Shown here: in pieces, positions 1 to 11,639 of the stretch
Numbering within the stretch: the stretch's first letter is position 1
How the letters are laid out: every line of letters starts with the position of its first letter
Assembly: GCF_038502225.1 (NCBI RefSeq)
Contig: NC_091293.1
Span: 9,280,138-9,344,137 of the forward strand
DNA length: 64,000 nucleotides
Origin: Cherax quadricarinatus
Taxonomy: Eukaryota > Arthropoda > Malacostraca > Decapoda > Parastacidae
Direction of reading: 5' to 3'
Notes under the pieces: generated by a model
Told to the model about the DNA's origin: nothing
Databases searched by the model: none
The model's input: only the letters and a program-made list of their open reading frames with translations
Position numbers and translations under genes: made by a program

Positions 1-1035
1 TCTCTTCTCATCATCATTCCACCAATCGCTCCTCTTCCCTCCTGCACCCACTTTCCTGTAACCACAAACTTCTGCTGAACACTCTAACACTACATTTTTA
101 AACCTACCCCATACCTCTTCGACCCCATTGCCTATGCTCTCATTAGCCCATCTATCCTCCAATAGCTGTTTATATCTTACCCTAACTGCCTCCTCTTTTA
201 GTTTATAAACCTTCACCTCTCTCTTCCCTGATGCTTCTATTCTCCTTGTATCCCATCTACCTTTTACTCTCAGTGTAGCTACAACTAGAAAGTGATCTGA
301 TATATCTGTGGCCCCTCTATAAACATGTACATCCTGAAGTCTACTCAACAGTCTTTTATCTACCAATACATAATCCAACAAACTACTGTCATTTCGCCCT
401 ACATCATATCTTGTATACTTATTTATCCTCTTTTTCTTAAAATATGTATTACCTATAACTAAACCCCTTTCTATACAAAGTTCAATCAAAGGGCTCCCAT
501 TATCATTTACACCTGGCACCCCAAACTTACCTACCACACCCTCTCTAAAAGTTTCTCCTACTTTAGCATTCAGGTCCCCTACCACAATTACTCTCTCACT
601 TGGTTCAAAGGCTCCTATACATTCACTTAACATCTCCCAAAATCTCTCTCTCTCCTCTGCATTCCTCTCTTCTCCAGGTGCATACACGCTTATTATGACC
701 CACTTCTCGCATCCAACCTTTACTTTAATCCACATAATTCTTGAATTTACACATTCATATTCTCTTTTCTCCTTCCATAACTGATCATTCAACATTACTG
801 CTACCCCTTCCTTTGCTCTAACTCTCTCAGATACTCCAGATTTAATCCCATTTATTTCCCCCCACCGAAACTCCCCTACCCCCTTCAGCTTTGTTTCGCT
901 TAGGGCCAGGACATCCAACTTCTTTTCATTCATAACATCAGCAATCATCTGTTTCTTGTCATCCCCACTACATCCACGCACATTTAAGCATCCCAGTTTT
1001 ATAAAGTTTTTCTTCTTCTCTTTTTTAGTAAATGT
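1..1035 (-). CDS. LINE-A endonuclease domain and linker, partial (runs off window edge)
   Basis: Read on the minus strand, this frame is open from an in-frame TAG at 1036-1038 to the edge of the window with no internal stop. It encodes an apurinic-type exonuclease/endonuclease/phosphatase domain of a non-LTR retrotransposon, the enzyme that nicks target DNA for target-primed reverse transcription. Landmarks in order are KLGCLNVRG near the start, LSETKLKG (metal-binding Glu), YAPGEE, VVGDLNAKVG, LLDYVLVDKRL and the closing SDHFLVVA catalytic motif, followed by a basic linker. The first ATG is at 948, inside the domain, so the true start must lie upstream of the conserved Leu-Asn-Val segment or use another exon. 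The 15.7-16.3 kb copy is clearly homologous. The family looks RTE-like from its RT and C-terminal portions elsewhere in the window; that clade call is an inference. Confidence 0.8.
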
Positions 1036-1410
1036 CTACAGGAGAAGGGGTTACTAGCCCATTGCTCCCGGCATTTTAGTCGTCTCATACGACACGCATG
1101 GCTTACGGAGGAAAGATTCTTTTCCACTTCCCCATGGACAATAGAAGAAATAAAGAGGAACAAGAGCTATTTAGAAAAAGGAGAAAAACCTAGATGTATG
1201 TATATATATATATGCATGTGCGTGTCTGTGAAGTGTGACCAAAGTGTAAGTAGGAGTAGCAAGATATTCCTGTTATCTAGCGTGTTTATGAGACAGAAAA
1301 AGAAACCAGCAATCCTTGCATCATGCAAAACAGTTACAGGTTTCTGTTTCACAGTCATCTGGCAGGACGGTAGCACTTCCCTGGGTGGTTGCTGTCTACC
1401 AACCTACTTG
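1036..1410 (-). repeat. LINE-A 5' leader / upstream repeat segment
   Basis: This non-coding stretch lies immediately 5' of the endonuclease frame. The part from about 1160 to 1410 is repeated, with scattered substitutions, at about 16,266-16,520 next to the other minus-strand LINE-A copy; both hold GGCAGGACGGTAG and GGTTGCTGTCTACCAACC. Sharing by two independent copies suggests it belongs to the element rather than to flanking DNA. Confidence 0.6.
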
Positions 1411-2100
1411 AAAGGGCGAAACGCTGCCCCCAGTAAATGCTGCTTCTGCAGATTATAACTTTTCGTCAGTAGTGTAGGGAACATGTCTGTGGCAATGGGG
1501 TTGTAGCATCAGGAGCAGCGCTAATTCTGTCTCCTCTACTGAGCTCAGTTCATCACGTAATCATTTAAGTTTTTTCATTAGTTGTGCCGCTTATAACTTC
1601 CTCCCATCCACAATTCCACCTCTAATGTGCTGAAAAAGTTTCCTAACCTTCACACGTCGTATTTCTCCACTTTACAAATGTTGGTGATAGTCTTCAGGAT
1701 CCAGAATTATCAGGACTCTTCTTTTCCTTAACATCAGACAACGAGAATATCTGTAATCTCTTCAGTCGTTTTCCGTAACTAATTTTAATTTTCTTTTATA
1801 TCGGGAGAAATTCCGCGAGTTGTTTTCTTTGACTCTTGTAATTAAAAAAAAAAATCTTCAGTAGATGATATGTGGGTACCAGTGATTGTTGACATTGCCG
1901 TTTAACATACATTGTGGAGATATTTGTAGGCATCTTTTAGCCTTTACATCTCAAGTGTGCTTTTAGAATCTGAGGACTATTTTGAAGTGTACCTTTAGAT
2001 TTTGAAGACTAATTTGAAACGTATGTTTAGGATTTGAGGACTATTTTGAAGTGTGTCTTCAGGTGACTATATTTCAAAATCATATCACGCAATATATAAT
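1411..2100. other. No gene seen; short degenerate 37-bp repeats at the end
   Basis: No coding potential is recognisable. Between about 1945 and 2060 three imperfect units of roughly 37 bp recur, each holding a variant of GGACTATTTTGAAGTGT. Confidence 0.5.
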
Positions 2101-2104
2101 TTCC

Positions 2105-2376
2105 CTGTGGCCTGTCATCACTCTCTACCATCCACTATCATCATCCATCTGTCGCCCCTGTGGCCTGTCATCACTCTCTACCATCCACTATCATCATCCA
2201 TCTGTCGCCCCTGTGGCCTGTCATAACTCTCTACCATCCACTATCATCATCCATCTGTCGCCCCTGTGGCCTGTCATAACTCTCTACCATCCACTATCAT
2301 CATCCATCTGTCGCCCCTGTGGCCTGTCATAACTCTCTACCATCCACTATCATCATCCATCTGTCGCCCTGTGGCC
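2105..2376. repeat. 53-bp minisatellite, about 5 units
   Basis: A unit beginning CTGTGGCCTGTCATCACTC and ending CTGTCGCCC recurs at 2105, 2158, 2211, 2264 and 2317 with only one or two changes per unit. Because 53 is not a multiple of three, the open frames across it are not informative. Confidence 0.92.
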
Positions 2377-2377
2377 T

Positions 2378-2548
<171 letters not shown>

Positions 2549-3612
2549 TTGTTGTTTGTCCGTCGATTCGACTGGGGTCGAAGTTGGTGGGTACGCAGAT
2601 GACTTGTCAGGCCAATCCGCGCACGAAACGTTCTCTGGCAGTGTGGACAGGGAAGGGTGGCGGCATCGAGTGGTCTGATGGCTCTGGTCTTCCTCGCCTG
2701 CCTGCGCTGCTCAGCTAGTGAGATTCTGCTTGCCTCGCAGGATGTTGCCCCTTTCTGGACAACTGCTCGCCAGTCATTCCTGTCCTGAGCTATCAGCTCC
2801 CACATGGTGTGGTTGATGTTGAAAGCTTTCAGAGTAGTCTTAAGGGTGTCCTCATAGTGCTTCTTTTGGCCTCCTTGAGAGCGCTTTCCATGCTGCAGTT
2901 CGCCAAACAAGAGTTTCTTTGGCAGCCGGTGGTCTGGTATGCGAGCAACGTGACCTGCCCAGCGAAGCTGTGTCTGCATTATGATGGTGTAGATGCTAGG
3001 CAGGCCAGCTGTAGTCAGCACTTCTGTGTCTGGGATCTTATCTTGCCATTTGATGCCAAGAATTTTTCTGAGCCGTGTGGTGTGAAAGTGGTTCAACTTT
3101 CTGGTGTGACGTTTGTAGACAGTCCAGGTTTCGCAGCCATAGAGAAGTGTGGTGAGAACTATGGCTCTGTACACCTTGATCTTGGTGCTTGTGGTGATGC
3201 CTCTTCGGTTCCATACATTCTTGTGGAGCCTGCCGAAGGTGGCACTGGCTTTGGCAAGTCTGGCATTCACCTCATCATCGATGACAACGTTTCTGGAAAG
3301 GGTACTGCCGAGGTAGGTGAATTTGTCTACGGCGTTCAGTCGCTGCCCGTTGATGGTGATGTTTGGCTCAACATATGTCTTTCCCGGAGCAGGCTGGTGC
3401 ATCACTTCAGTCTTCGTTGTACTGATTGTCAGCCCGAAGTTGTTGCAGGCGTCAGAGAACTTGTCAACACTGTACTGCATGGTGGCTTCTGAAGCAGCGT
3501 TGAGGGCGCCGTCATCAGCAAATAGCAGGTCATTGATTGTGTCAGTTGCAGCCTTGGTTTTTGCTTGAAGCCTCCTGAGGTTGAAGACAGACCCATCTGT
3601 ACGGTACCTCAT
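2549..3612 (-). pseudogene. LINE-B reverse transcriptase, C-terminal half with C2H2 zinc finger
   Basis: A 5'-truncated non-LTR reverse transcriptase. The frame begins in the palm just before the catalytic [10 protein letters not shown] motif and runs through [18 protein letters not shown] [22 protein letters not shown] and [13 protein letters not shown], all typical of the C-terminal region of LINE proteins. It ends in a perfect classical zinc finger spacing, CPHCQRTF...HLRTH (C-x2-C-x12-H-x3-H). No stop follows: the frame reads into the (TA)n tract as Ile-Tyr repeats. Everything upstream of about 3615 (endonuclease and RT fingers) is missing, as expected for 5' truncation during target-primed reverse transcription. 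No disabling mutation is seen in the remaining part. Clade not assigned. Confidence 0.82.
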
Positions 3613-3914
3613 GCCGATTCATGCGTCTGTGTCCCTGAATGCGTCTGTAAGCAGTAGACCCTCAGCCAACGGCATTAATCCGTTCCAGAGGGCTTGCCGT
3701 TGATTGAGTTAATTTTTCCCCATAAGAAATAATGGAAATAGAATTAATCCGTTCCTGACACCCCAAAGTCTGAAAAAAAAATTGGACATGAAATATAATT
3801 TCCTTATATGGAAAGGAATGGGACATGCAAAATAAATAATAATTAAATGTCACTTCCTTTATTGTGGAGTTGTTGATGAGTGATGTGCCAGCAGCAGGGG
3901 AGATTCAGGATTGT

Positions 3915-5430
3915 CTATTGCTTGGAAGGAGAATCCCCCACCAGAAGGACTTCAGGTACCAAGTCCTTTGGTGGGGTTACCTCCCTCCTTGGTTTTTTAA
4001 TGCCACTATGACCAGCTTGAGAGTCACTGGACCCCTGTCGTACAAAATATCTGTCCAGAGAGCTCCGTTTCTCACGCGCCCTTAGGATTTCCCTAAAATG
4101 GGACACAAGAGTGTCATTGTACATGTTGCCAATGTAGCTTGCAACTTCGGTGACAGGATAAAATTCTTCGATAAATGCTTGCACCTTTGTAAACATTAAA
4201 CACATTTCCCTAATCCTTGATGAAGTCATCTTCCTCTGTCTCTCTGAAGAACATTCTTGAGATGTGATCTGTTGCAAGACCTGAAGCTCTTGCAGGTCTG
4301 CAGTGGTTAGTTCTTCCTCGTCGTTCTGCACCAACTCTTCCACATCCTCGTCACAAACCTCCAACCCCAAGAACTTCCCCAATGACACAATAGCTTCCAC
4401 TACTAGCATAGCCTCATGAGGGTTAGCCCCAAACCCTTCAACATCCCTCTGTTCTACACATTCTGGCCACAGTTTCCTCCAAGCAGAGTTCAAGGTCCTC
4501 TTAGTCACTCCCTCCCAAGCCTTACCTATAAGGTTTACACAACTGAGGACATTGAAGTGATCTTTCCAAGACTCTCTTAGGATCAATTGAGTGTCTGAGG
4601 TCACTTCAAAGCACTTTTGAAACACTGCTTTTGTGTAGAGTTTTTTGAAGTTTGAAATGACTTGCTAGTCCATGTGCTGGAGGAAAGTTGTATTAGGACG
4701 CAAAAATTTCACCTTAACGAAACCAGACTCCCCTACAATTTCCTCTTGTAAGTCGTGAGGATGAGCAGGAGCATTGTCCATTACCAGGAGGCACTTGAGT
4801 GGCAATTTCTCTTCCTGGAAGTATTTTGTCGCAGTGGGGCCAAACACACCATAAAACCAGTCCAAGAAATATTCCCTGGTGACCCATGCCTTACTGTTTG
4901 ATCTCCACAGCACACACAAATTACCCTTGACTATATTGTTTTTCCTGAACACTCTGGGAGTTTCAGAGTGATACACCAACAAAGGCTTCACTTTGCAATC
5001 ACCACTAGCATTGCTACACAACATTAATGTCAGCCTGTCTTTCATAGGCTTATGTCCTAGGAGTGCCTTTTCCTCCTGAGTAATGTAGGTCCTGCTTGGC
5101 ATTTTATTCCAAAACAGGCGTTTCATCATAATTAAACACTAGTTCAGGTTTTAGGTTTTCAGACTCTATGCATTCCTTAAAGTCTTTCACATATTTTTCA
5201 GCCACAATTTTGTCTGAATTGGCAGCCTCACCATGCCTTACCACACTGCGCATGCCACTACGAATCTTAAATCTCTCAAACCAGCCTTTGCTGGCCTTAA
5301 ATTCATCAGCAGCAGCACTATTTTGAGGCATTTTCTTAATGAGATTATCATGCAACTTCCTTGCCTTTTCACAAATTATAGACTGAGAAACACTATTACC
5401 TGATAATTGTTTTTTGTTTATCCATTCCAT
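3915..5430 (-). pseudogene. Tigger transposase: CENP-B-type HTH, DDE core and C-terminal tail (broken)
   Basis: Reading from 5430 downward, the first block (to 5104) holds the CENP-B-like DNA-binding segment, with ASKGWFERFKIRSGM and VVRHGEAANSDK, and the first catalytic Asp in FNYDET. A one-base frameshift follows. The block 5129-4665 carries RTYITQEEKALLGHKPMKDR, VTREYFLDWF and the second Asp in LVMDNAPAHP; the last Asp is in the LQHMD that precedes an in-frame TAG. The third block, 4625-3915, is the C-terminal tail with NSAWRKLWPECVE and SLDRYFVRQ. All three acidic residues can be located, but at least one frameshift and one nonsense codon make the gene dead. The N-terminus is separated from this part by about 720 bp (see next entries). 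Confidence 0.85.
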
Positions 5431-6155
5431 AACAGTTGTGGAAAATTAAATTTACCTGGATGTAACTCATAAGATACATACCAGTAAATGGTAACAAAGA
5501 TAATTATTCTTTGTCAAAGTTACAGAGACAAGTAGGAATTTTAGGACACTCAGGTCGCAAAAATGTCCTCCTTCGATACCTATGATAATCTATCTCTCCA
5601 AAAGTCACTCTGGACCTATATTAATTTCAAATGAAATATACATCACCAGGAATTCTGGCAAAACATTAATATAAATATGCGGACTGTATATTAAATTTAA
5701 AATGTGAATACATATACATTGAAGGAGAATTTATAATAATAAGACTCACCAATTAGTCTGGAGATTACGGTGTGTCATACTCAAAACCCCCCTGCCTAAA
5801 TTATGAAGAAAATACTGGCCAGAATTTCAACATAAATAGACAACTCAGCTGGGGTTCCAAAGCTGTCCTGTCCATCTGCTTAATGCTCACGTTATGCAGG
5901 ACTGCAAATCCAACAATTTCGGCTTCTTTTGAGAAGTTTCAAGCACAATTTAACTTCCAGAGAGACGAAATTTATGCACATTTCACTAGCATCCCTTTAC
6001 CCCATTCAAAACAATGGTGTCTCTTCCCCAGCGACACTCACCCATCACTGGTTCTTTATTTATTTACAAATTAATTTTTATTACCTACAATATATGCCAT
6101 CAATTTACATACAAGATACAGTGTATTTTTGGAAAATATATAGTATTTTTTACAA
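5431..6155. other. Intervening segment splitting the Tigger transposase
   Basis: About 720 AT-rich bases separate the two parts of the transposase frame. On the minus strand the left junction reads GACTGTTGTAAAA and the right junction ACAACTGTTATGGAATGG, so ACTGTT occurs on both sides and could be a target duplication. A GT is present at the upstream junction, but I see no good acceptor AG at the downstream one, so an intron is less likely than an insertion. No coding content is recognised. Confidence 0.5.
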
Positions 6156-6413
6156 CAGTCTCTCTACCTCTTCAATTATTTGTGGTCTCCGTTTTAAAAA
6201 CATACTTGAACCTCTCGCAACAACAGCTTCCTTGACTGCATGTCTATTCACCAAGATAGTACTGATGGTTGAATGTCATTTATTGTATTGCCTTTCCAAC
6301 TCAGCCATACGCACTCCACTCTCGTATTTTTCAATGATCTCCTTCTTCATTTCCATCGCAATTCTCACCCTTTTTAACACAGGCTCGGCACTAGAAGCTT
6401 TCTTGGGACCCAT
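6156..6413 (-). pseudogene. Tigger transposase N-terminal HTH segment
   Basis: From an ATG at 6413 (context GCCACCATGG, a strong Kozak match) the frame reads MGPKKASSAEPVLKRVRI and MKKEIIEKYESGVRMAELE, the characteristic start of Tigger transposases and their first helix-turn-helix. It then meets TGA where a sense codon is expected, continues with STISTILVNRHAVKEA and ends at LLRE-type sequence before the intervening segment. The upstream part to about 6655 would be the element's 5' untranslated end. Confidence 0.82.
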
Positions 6414-6816
6414 GGTGGCTTATTTAGCGGTTACAAGCACTAGAAATAGGGGAATAATTCAAAATACATGGAAGGCACACGTGGAAACCGACCGCAACAG
6501 CTTGTAAACAATGGCACACTGACTCTTGGAGACTCCGGGCACATCCACACGTTCCAGACAAACGTCGTTGGTTAAGCTTTTCGCCGTTGGTTAAGGCATT
6601 TTTTCTACGGCAAAAAGCGCCGTTAGGCGAAATTGCCGTTACTTAATATGCAAGGAATTCGAAAGAGCAGGCAAAATATACACAAACACTGATCTCCACA
6701 CTGGACAATACCTTGGCGCCTAGCTCAATGCTAGACGTTGATCCAAGGCAGCCAGCTTTCAGGGAGAAGGTTTACAGCTTTTCATTCCATCCCCTGCATG
6801 CATCGACCAACTAGAG

Positions 6817-6954
<138 letters not shown>

Positions 6955-6955
6955 T

Positions 6956-7630
6956 AAATGTCGTGCCGAATATGTAAAACTGGCCAATTAGCAAGAACTC
7001 ATTTAAAATTAAGTCCTTTCTGAAATTTTCTCTTATACGTTTAAAGATACATTTTTTTTCATTAATGTTAATGTAAAAAATTTTTAATTTTGCACCAAAA
7101 GAATCTTAGAAAACTTACCTAACCTTAACTCAAGAAATCGTAATGACACGATTGCAAACAAACCATACCCCCGGCCGGGATTGAACCCGCGGTCATAGAG
7201 TCTCAAAACTCCAGCTGGAGATTCATCTGTAAAAACTTGCATTTGTGGTCACAGTGGTGCCTGTGCTAACCTTCATATGGTGTAGAAATATACCTAGTTG
7301 GATGAATCTTATTGTGGCTAGCTGGTCTAGTGGCTAACGCGACGGGCTGGAGTTTTGAGACTCTATGACCGCGGGTTCAATCCCGGCCGGGGGTATGGTT
7401 TACCTAACCTTATTATAACATTGCAATTTATTTTAGCCTAATCCAACTATATATATTTTAGACTTGCTTACAGTAATTTAATACTAAACTAACACAGTGA
7501 AATATATTTTTTTCGTTAGGTTCAGAATGATTTTGGCGAAATTATTGCATACACAAATTTTTACTTATCCTGTATGGCAAGATGAGCGTTGCTATTTAAG
7601 CCAAGATCGCAAGTTCTGCCTATTCGGTAC

Positions 7631-7637
<7 letters not shown>
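6956..7637. mobile_element. Non-autonomous TIR element (MITE-like) inside a TA tract
   Basis: The two ends are inverted copies of one another: ATGTCGTGCCGAATATG at the left and, read on the other strand, ATGTCGTACCGAATAGG at the right, 15 of 17 positions identical. Both ends abut (TA)n, consistent with insertion at a TA target within one microsatellite. No transposase is encoded. The interior is AT-rich and interrupted by a separate 273-bp insertion (7128-7400). I recall similar sequence as a common interspersed repeat in decapods, which was not searched. Confidence 0.68.
7128..7400. mobile_element. Inverted pair of tRNA-derived SINE pieces with 12-bp target duplications
   Basis: The insertion is bounded by the identical 12-mer TACCTAACCTTA at 7116-7127 and 7401-7412. 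Inside, 7160-7215 and 7346-7401 are perfect reverse complements over 56 bp. The plus-strand half reads like a tRNA-derived promoter: an A-box-like TGGTCTAGTGGCTAACGCG and a B box GGTTCAATCCC in a T-arm-like context. The minus half continues into TTTGCAATCGTGTCATTACG, which I take to be the SINE body; a similar sequence appears at 20,474-20,545. A folded-back dimer of a tRNA-derived SINE is the best reading. Confidence 0.72.

Positions 7638-7711
<74 letters not shown>
7634..7711. repeat. (TA)n microsatellite
   Basis: Pure TA repeat flanking the right end of the inverted-repeat element. Confidence 0.97.
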
Positions 7712-7714
<3 letters not shown>

Positions 7715-7744
7715 ATAAGATCACAGTAAACAGGTGATTTCAAA

Positions 7745-8284
<540 letters not shown>

Positions 8285-8815
8285 GAGTGTACATCCACTG
8301 TCTGGTGTGTGTTCAGTGGTGTGTACGTCCACTGCCTGGTATGTGTTCAACGGTGTGTATGTCCACTGATTGGTGTGTATTCAATGGTGTGTATTTCCAC
8401 TGTCTGGTGTGTGTTTAATGGTGTGCACTTCCACTGTCTGGTGTGTGCTAAATAGTGTGTACGTCCACTGCCTGGTGCGTGTTCAGTGGTGTGTATGTCT
8501 ACTGTCTGGTGTGTGTTCAATGGTGTTTATGTCCACTGCCTGGTGTGTGTTTAATGGTGTGTACATCCACTGTCTGGTGTGTGTTCAGTGATGTGTACCT
8601 CCACTGTCTGGTGTGTGTTCAGTGGTGTGTACATCCACTGTCTGATTTGTGTTCAGTAGTGTGTACGTCCACTGCATGGTGTGTGTTCAGTGATGCGTAC
8701 GTCCACTGTATGGTGTGTGTTCAGTGGTGTGTACTTCCACTGCTTGGTGTGTGTTCAGTGGTATGTACGTCCACTGCCTGGTGTGTGTGTTTAATGGTGC
8801 ATACGTCCACCTACT
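8285..8815. repeat. 34-bp minisatellite, about 15-16 units
   Basis: A degenerate unit built of GTGTGTACGTCCACTG plus CTGGTGTGTGTTCAGTG recurs throughout, with single-base differences between units. The unit length is 34, so all frames cycle and the Val/Cys/Trp-rich open frames across it are artefacts. Confidence 0.9.
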
Positions 8816-8839
8816 GTTGTAAGTGGACATACTAGAAAT

Positions 8840-11260
8840 CTTGAGTCTAGTGACTTTTTTGATACGATTCAGGATTGCTTTTAAAACAGTTTTTGACAGA
8901 ACCAACTACAGAAATCAATCTACTTGACTTGGTTCTTGTCAACAAGGAATCACTAATTAATAATCTTGAGGTTAATGATGAGTCTGGGGAAAGTGATCAC
9001 AAATCACTTTCCCCAAATAACTTCAATCAAGTCTTTGTCCCAGATTTCCGCATGGTTGATTTCATGGGACGGAGAAATTACCTGGGTGGGCTAAATTAGA
9101 ACGACCTGACTATGGGTCAGGTAGGTGGTGTTGAGTGCCAATGTGACGTTTTTCAGAGCATAGTTGTAGCTGCCCAAACAACTTATGTTCCAAGTAGGGA
9201 AATTTGATCAACCAAAAATGATTCCAAATGGATAAACAATAGATTAAAGCATCTCATTGGTCAAAAGAGAGGCATATATTGGCGTATCAAAAGAGGAAAG
9301 GGGCAGTTAAGAAATCAATATATTCAGTTAAAGAGAGAAATAAGGAAGGGGAATAAGAAAATCTATAAGAGATTATGAGGCTAAAGTGGCAAGGGATTCG
9401 AAGACTAACCCAAAAGTTTTCTTTCAGGTATACAGAAGTAAGATTTGAGACAAGACTGACCCACTCAGAAGTAACTCAGGTCAGATCACTGACAGTGATA
9501 AGGAAATGTGTGAAATTTTGAACTCTTATTTCTGCTTAGTTTTTACTCAGGAAGTTACTAGCAAAATTCCAGAAATTATAAATTATATAGAACAGGACGA
9601 TAATAAATTATGCACGATTAGGTTAACTAGTGACATGGTCCTCAGACAAGTAGAGAAATTAAAACTGAACAAATCCCCAGGCCCTGATGAACTGTTTGCA
9701 AGGGTGTTAAAGGAATGTAAAGAGGAACTTAGCAAACCTTCGGCCAGTTTTTCAACATATCACTACAAACTGGCATAGTGCCAGACAAGTGGAAAATGGC
9801 AAATGTAATACCTATTTACAAAGCAGAAGACAGGTTCTTAGCTTCGAACTATTGACCAATAAGCCTTACCTCCATAGTGGGAAAATTTATGGAATCAAGA
9901 ATTGCCGAGGCAATTCGTAGCTATCTTGAAAGGCATAAATTGATTAATGAATCTCAGCACGGTTTTACAAAGGTGCGTTCCTTCCTTACGAATTTACTAA
10001 CTTTTTCATCAAGGTATTTGAGGAGGTAGATCATAGTAATGAATATGATGTTGTATATATGGACTTCAGTAAGGCTTTTGATAAGAGTTCCACATCAGAT
10101 GCTGTTGAGGAAATTTAAGGCACACGGAATAGGAGAAATTTTTTCCTGGGTAGAGGGGTAGTTGACAGATAAGCAGGAAAGACTTTGCATCAGTGAGGAG
10201 AAATGAAAGTGGGTGCGCATCACGAGTGGTGTTCCATAAGGGTCAGTGAAGGACCATTTTTTGTTCACAGTTTATATCAACGACACTGATGAGAGAATAA
10301 ATAGCGACATAAGCAATTCGTTCTTATGAGGACATTAGAGCACTCCAAGAAGATTTGAATAGACTGACGCAAAGACAATAGACAAATAGACAATAGACAA
10401 ATGCAAAGTTCTAAACATTGGACAAGAAAATAACCATGCCACATATAAACTAAATAATGTAGATCTTAATTTTACTGATTGTGAAAAGGATTTAGGAGTT
10501 CTGGTTAGCAGTAATTTAAAGCCAAGACAACAGTGCATAAGTATTCGCAATAAAGCGAACAAACTCCTTGGCATCATATCGAGCAGCATAAATAATAGAA
10601 GTCCTCAGGTTGTTCTTCAATTCAGTATATCTTTGGTTAAGCCTAATTTAGATTATGTTGCACAGTTCTGGTCACCATATTAAAGAATGGATATAAATGC
10701 ACTGGAAAACGTACAAAGGTGGATGACAAAGTTGATCCTATTATCAGAAATCTTTCCTATGAAGATAGACTGAGGGCCACGAATCTGCACTCTCTAGAAA
10801 GGCGTAGAATTAAGGGATGATATGTTTGAGGTTTATAAATGGAAAACAGGAATAAATAAAGGGAATATAAATAGTGTGCTAAAAATATCTAGACAAGACA
10901 GAACTTGTAGTAATGGTTTTAAGTTGAAAGATTTAGATTCAGAAAGGATATAGGAAAGCACTGGTTTGGTAATAGAGTTGTAGATGAGTGGAACAAGCTC
11001 CCGAGTACCGTCATAGAAGCTAAGACGTTGTGTAGTTTTAAAAATAGGTTGGATAAATACATGAGTGAGATAAATACATGAGTGGAGCACGGCATCAGAC
11101 CTATTAGCTTCTGCTAATAGGTCTGATGCCGTGCGCCTTCCTTCAGTGGATGTGACCTGACCTGGCTTGGTGGGTCATTGGTTTAAGCCGGGAGGTGACT
11201 TGGACCCGCCTCGCATGGGCTAGTAAGCCTTTCTGCAGTGTTCCTTATGTTATAATGTGT
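8840..11260 (+). pseudogene. LINE-C (CR1-like) retrotransposon, 5'-truncated and heavily mutated
   Basis: The element starts inside the endonuclease: INLLDLVLVNKESLINN and ESGESDHKSL represent its final motif (8890-9010). The RT follows with KLKLNKSPGPDELFARVL (9657-9720), NVIPIYK, SIVGKFMESRIAEAIR, the catalytic VVYMDFSKAFD (10,050-10,082) and VSSNLKPRQQCISI near 10,510, ending with the C-terminal EWNKLPSTVIEAKTLCSF at about 10,990-11,040. Many stops and frameshifts interrupt it, and the segment that should carry FADD is lost in a deletion near 10,310-10,380, where a short repeat of AATAGACAAATAGACAATAG sits instead. The 3' region at 11,140-11,250 matches the tail of the second copy (22,380-22,500). 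Confidence 0.83.
11087..11134. repeat. Perfect 22-bp stem, 4-nt loop palindrome in LINE-C 3' UTR
   Basis: Positions 11,087-11,108 and 11,113-11,134 are exact reverse complements around TTCT. The equivalent part of the other LINE-C copy (22,300-22,342) forms only a weaker stem, so this copy has gained symmetry. Confidence 0.93.
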
Positions 11261-11639
11261 TCAAGTTAATTTCAGCTGTGTTGTCATCTCTAAGCAGTGT
11301 GGAGCCTTATATTCTGTTCCAGTGATTTTTTTCCCTGCACTTTTTTCATTCCCTGAGATTCACCTTTCACACTTGGATTACCTCTTTTTGCAAACAAATA
11401 ATAGAAAAAAAGATCCTGGTTCCATTGTGCTCTTATCTACAATTTCTTGTTCGAAGTTTCTTTCTATTTTTTGTAAGATTATTAATGTCTGGCTTGTTTG
11501 AATGACAGACATATCCCTGGCTTGGCAGGCTTCCTATGTTAGTCCTGAGTCTTTCCTTTTCTCTTCCCCATGGCTTTGCAGCACCTTATATGAAATAAGT
11601 CTTTTCTCTCGTCTTTCTGCAATGATCTTCTTGGTTCCC
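11261..11639. other. No gene seen
   Basis: No recognisable coding frame, RNA or repeat family. Confidence 0.4.

Larger units (their letters stand above)
3652..6655 (-). mobile_element. Tigger/pogo-type DNA transposon (inactive)
   Basis: A transposase related to the TIGD1/Tigger group (Tc1-mariner superfamily, pogo branch) lies on the minus strand. The low-coordinate end begins near CAGTAGACCCTCAGCCAACG, which closely matches the end of a second fragment at 12,661 (CAGTGGACCCTCAGTTAACG). The other end is degenerate: pieces such as GCCGTTGGTTAAG at 6586-6598 resemble the inverted complement, so the right boundary is approximate. The coding region is broken by a TGA, a large insertion, a frameshift and a TAG. 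Confidence 0.8.

Noticed and set aside
2809..3492. 227-residue plus-strand frame
   Set aside because: It is the antisense of the LINE-B RT, which has unmistakable catalytic motifs on the minus strand.
7316..7400. Functional tRNA gene
   Set aside because: The A and B boxes are tRNA-like, but the T loop is one base short and the sequence is part of an inverted SINE pair.
8285..8815. 126-residue Val/Cys/Trp-rich secreted-like peptide
   Set aside because: Derived from a 34-bp minisatellite with several overlapping frames.
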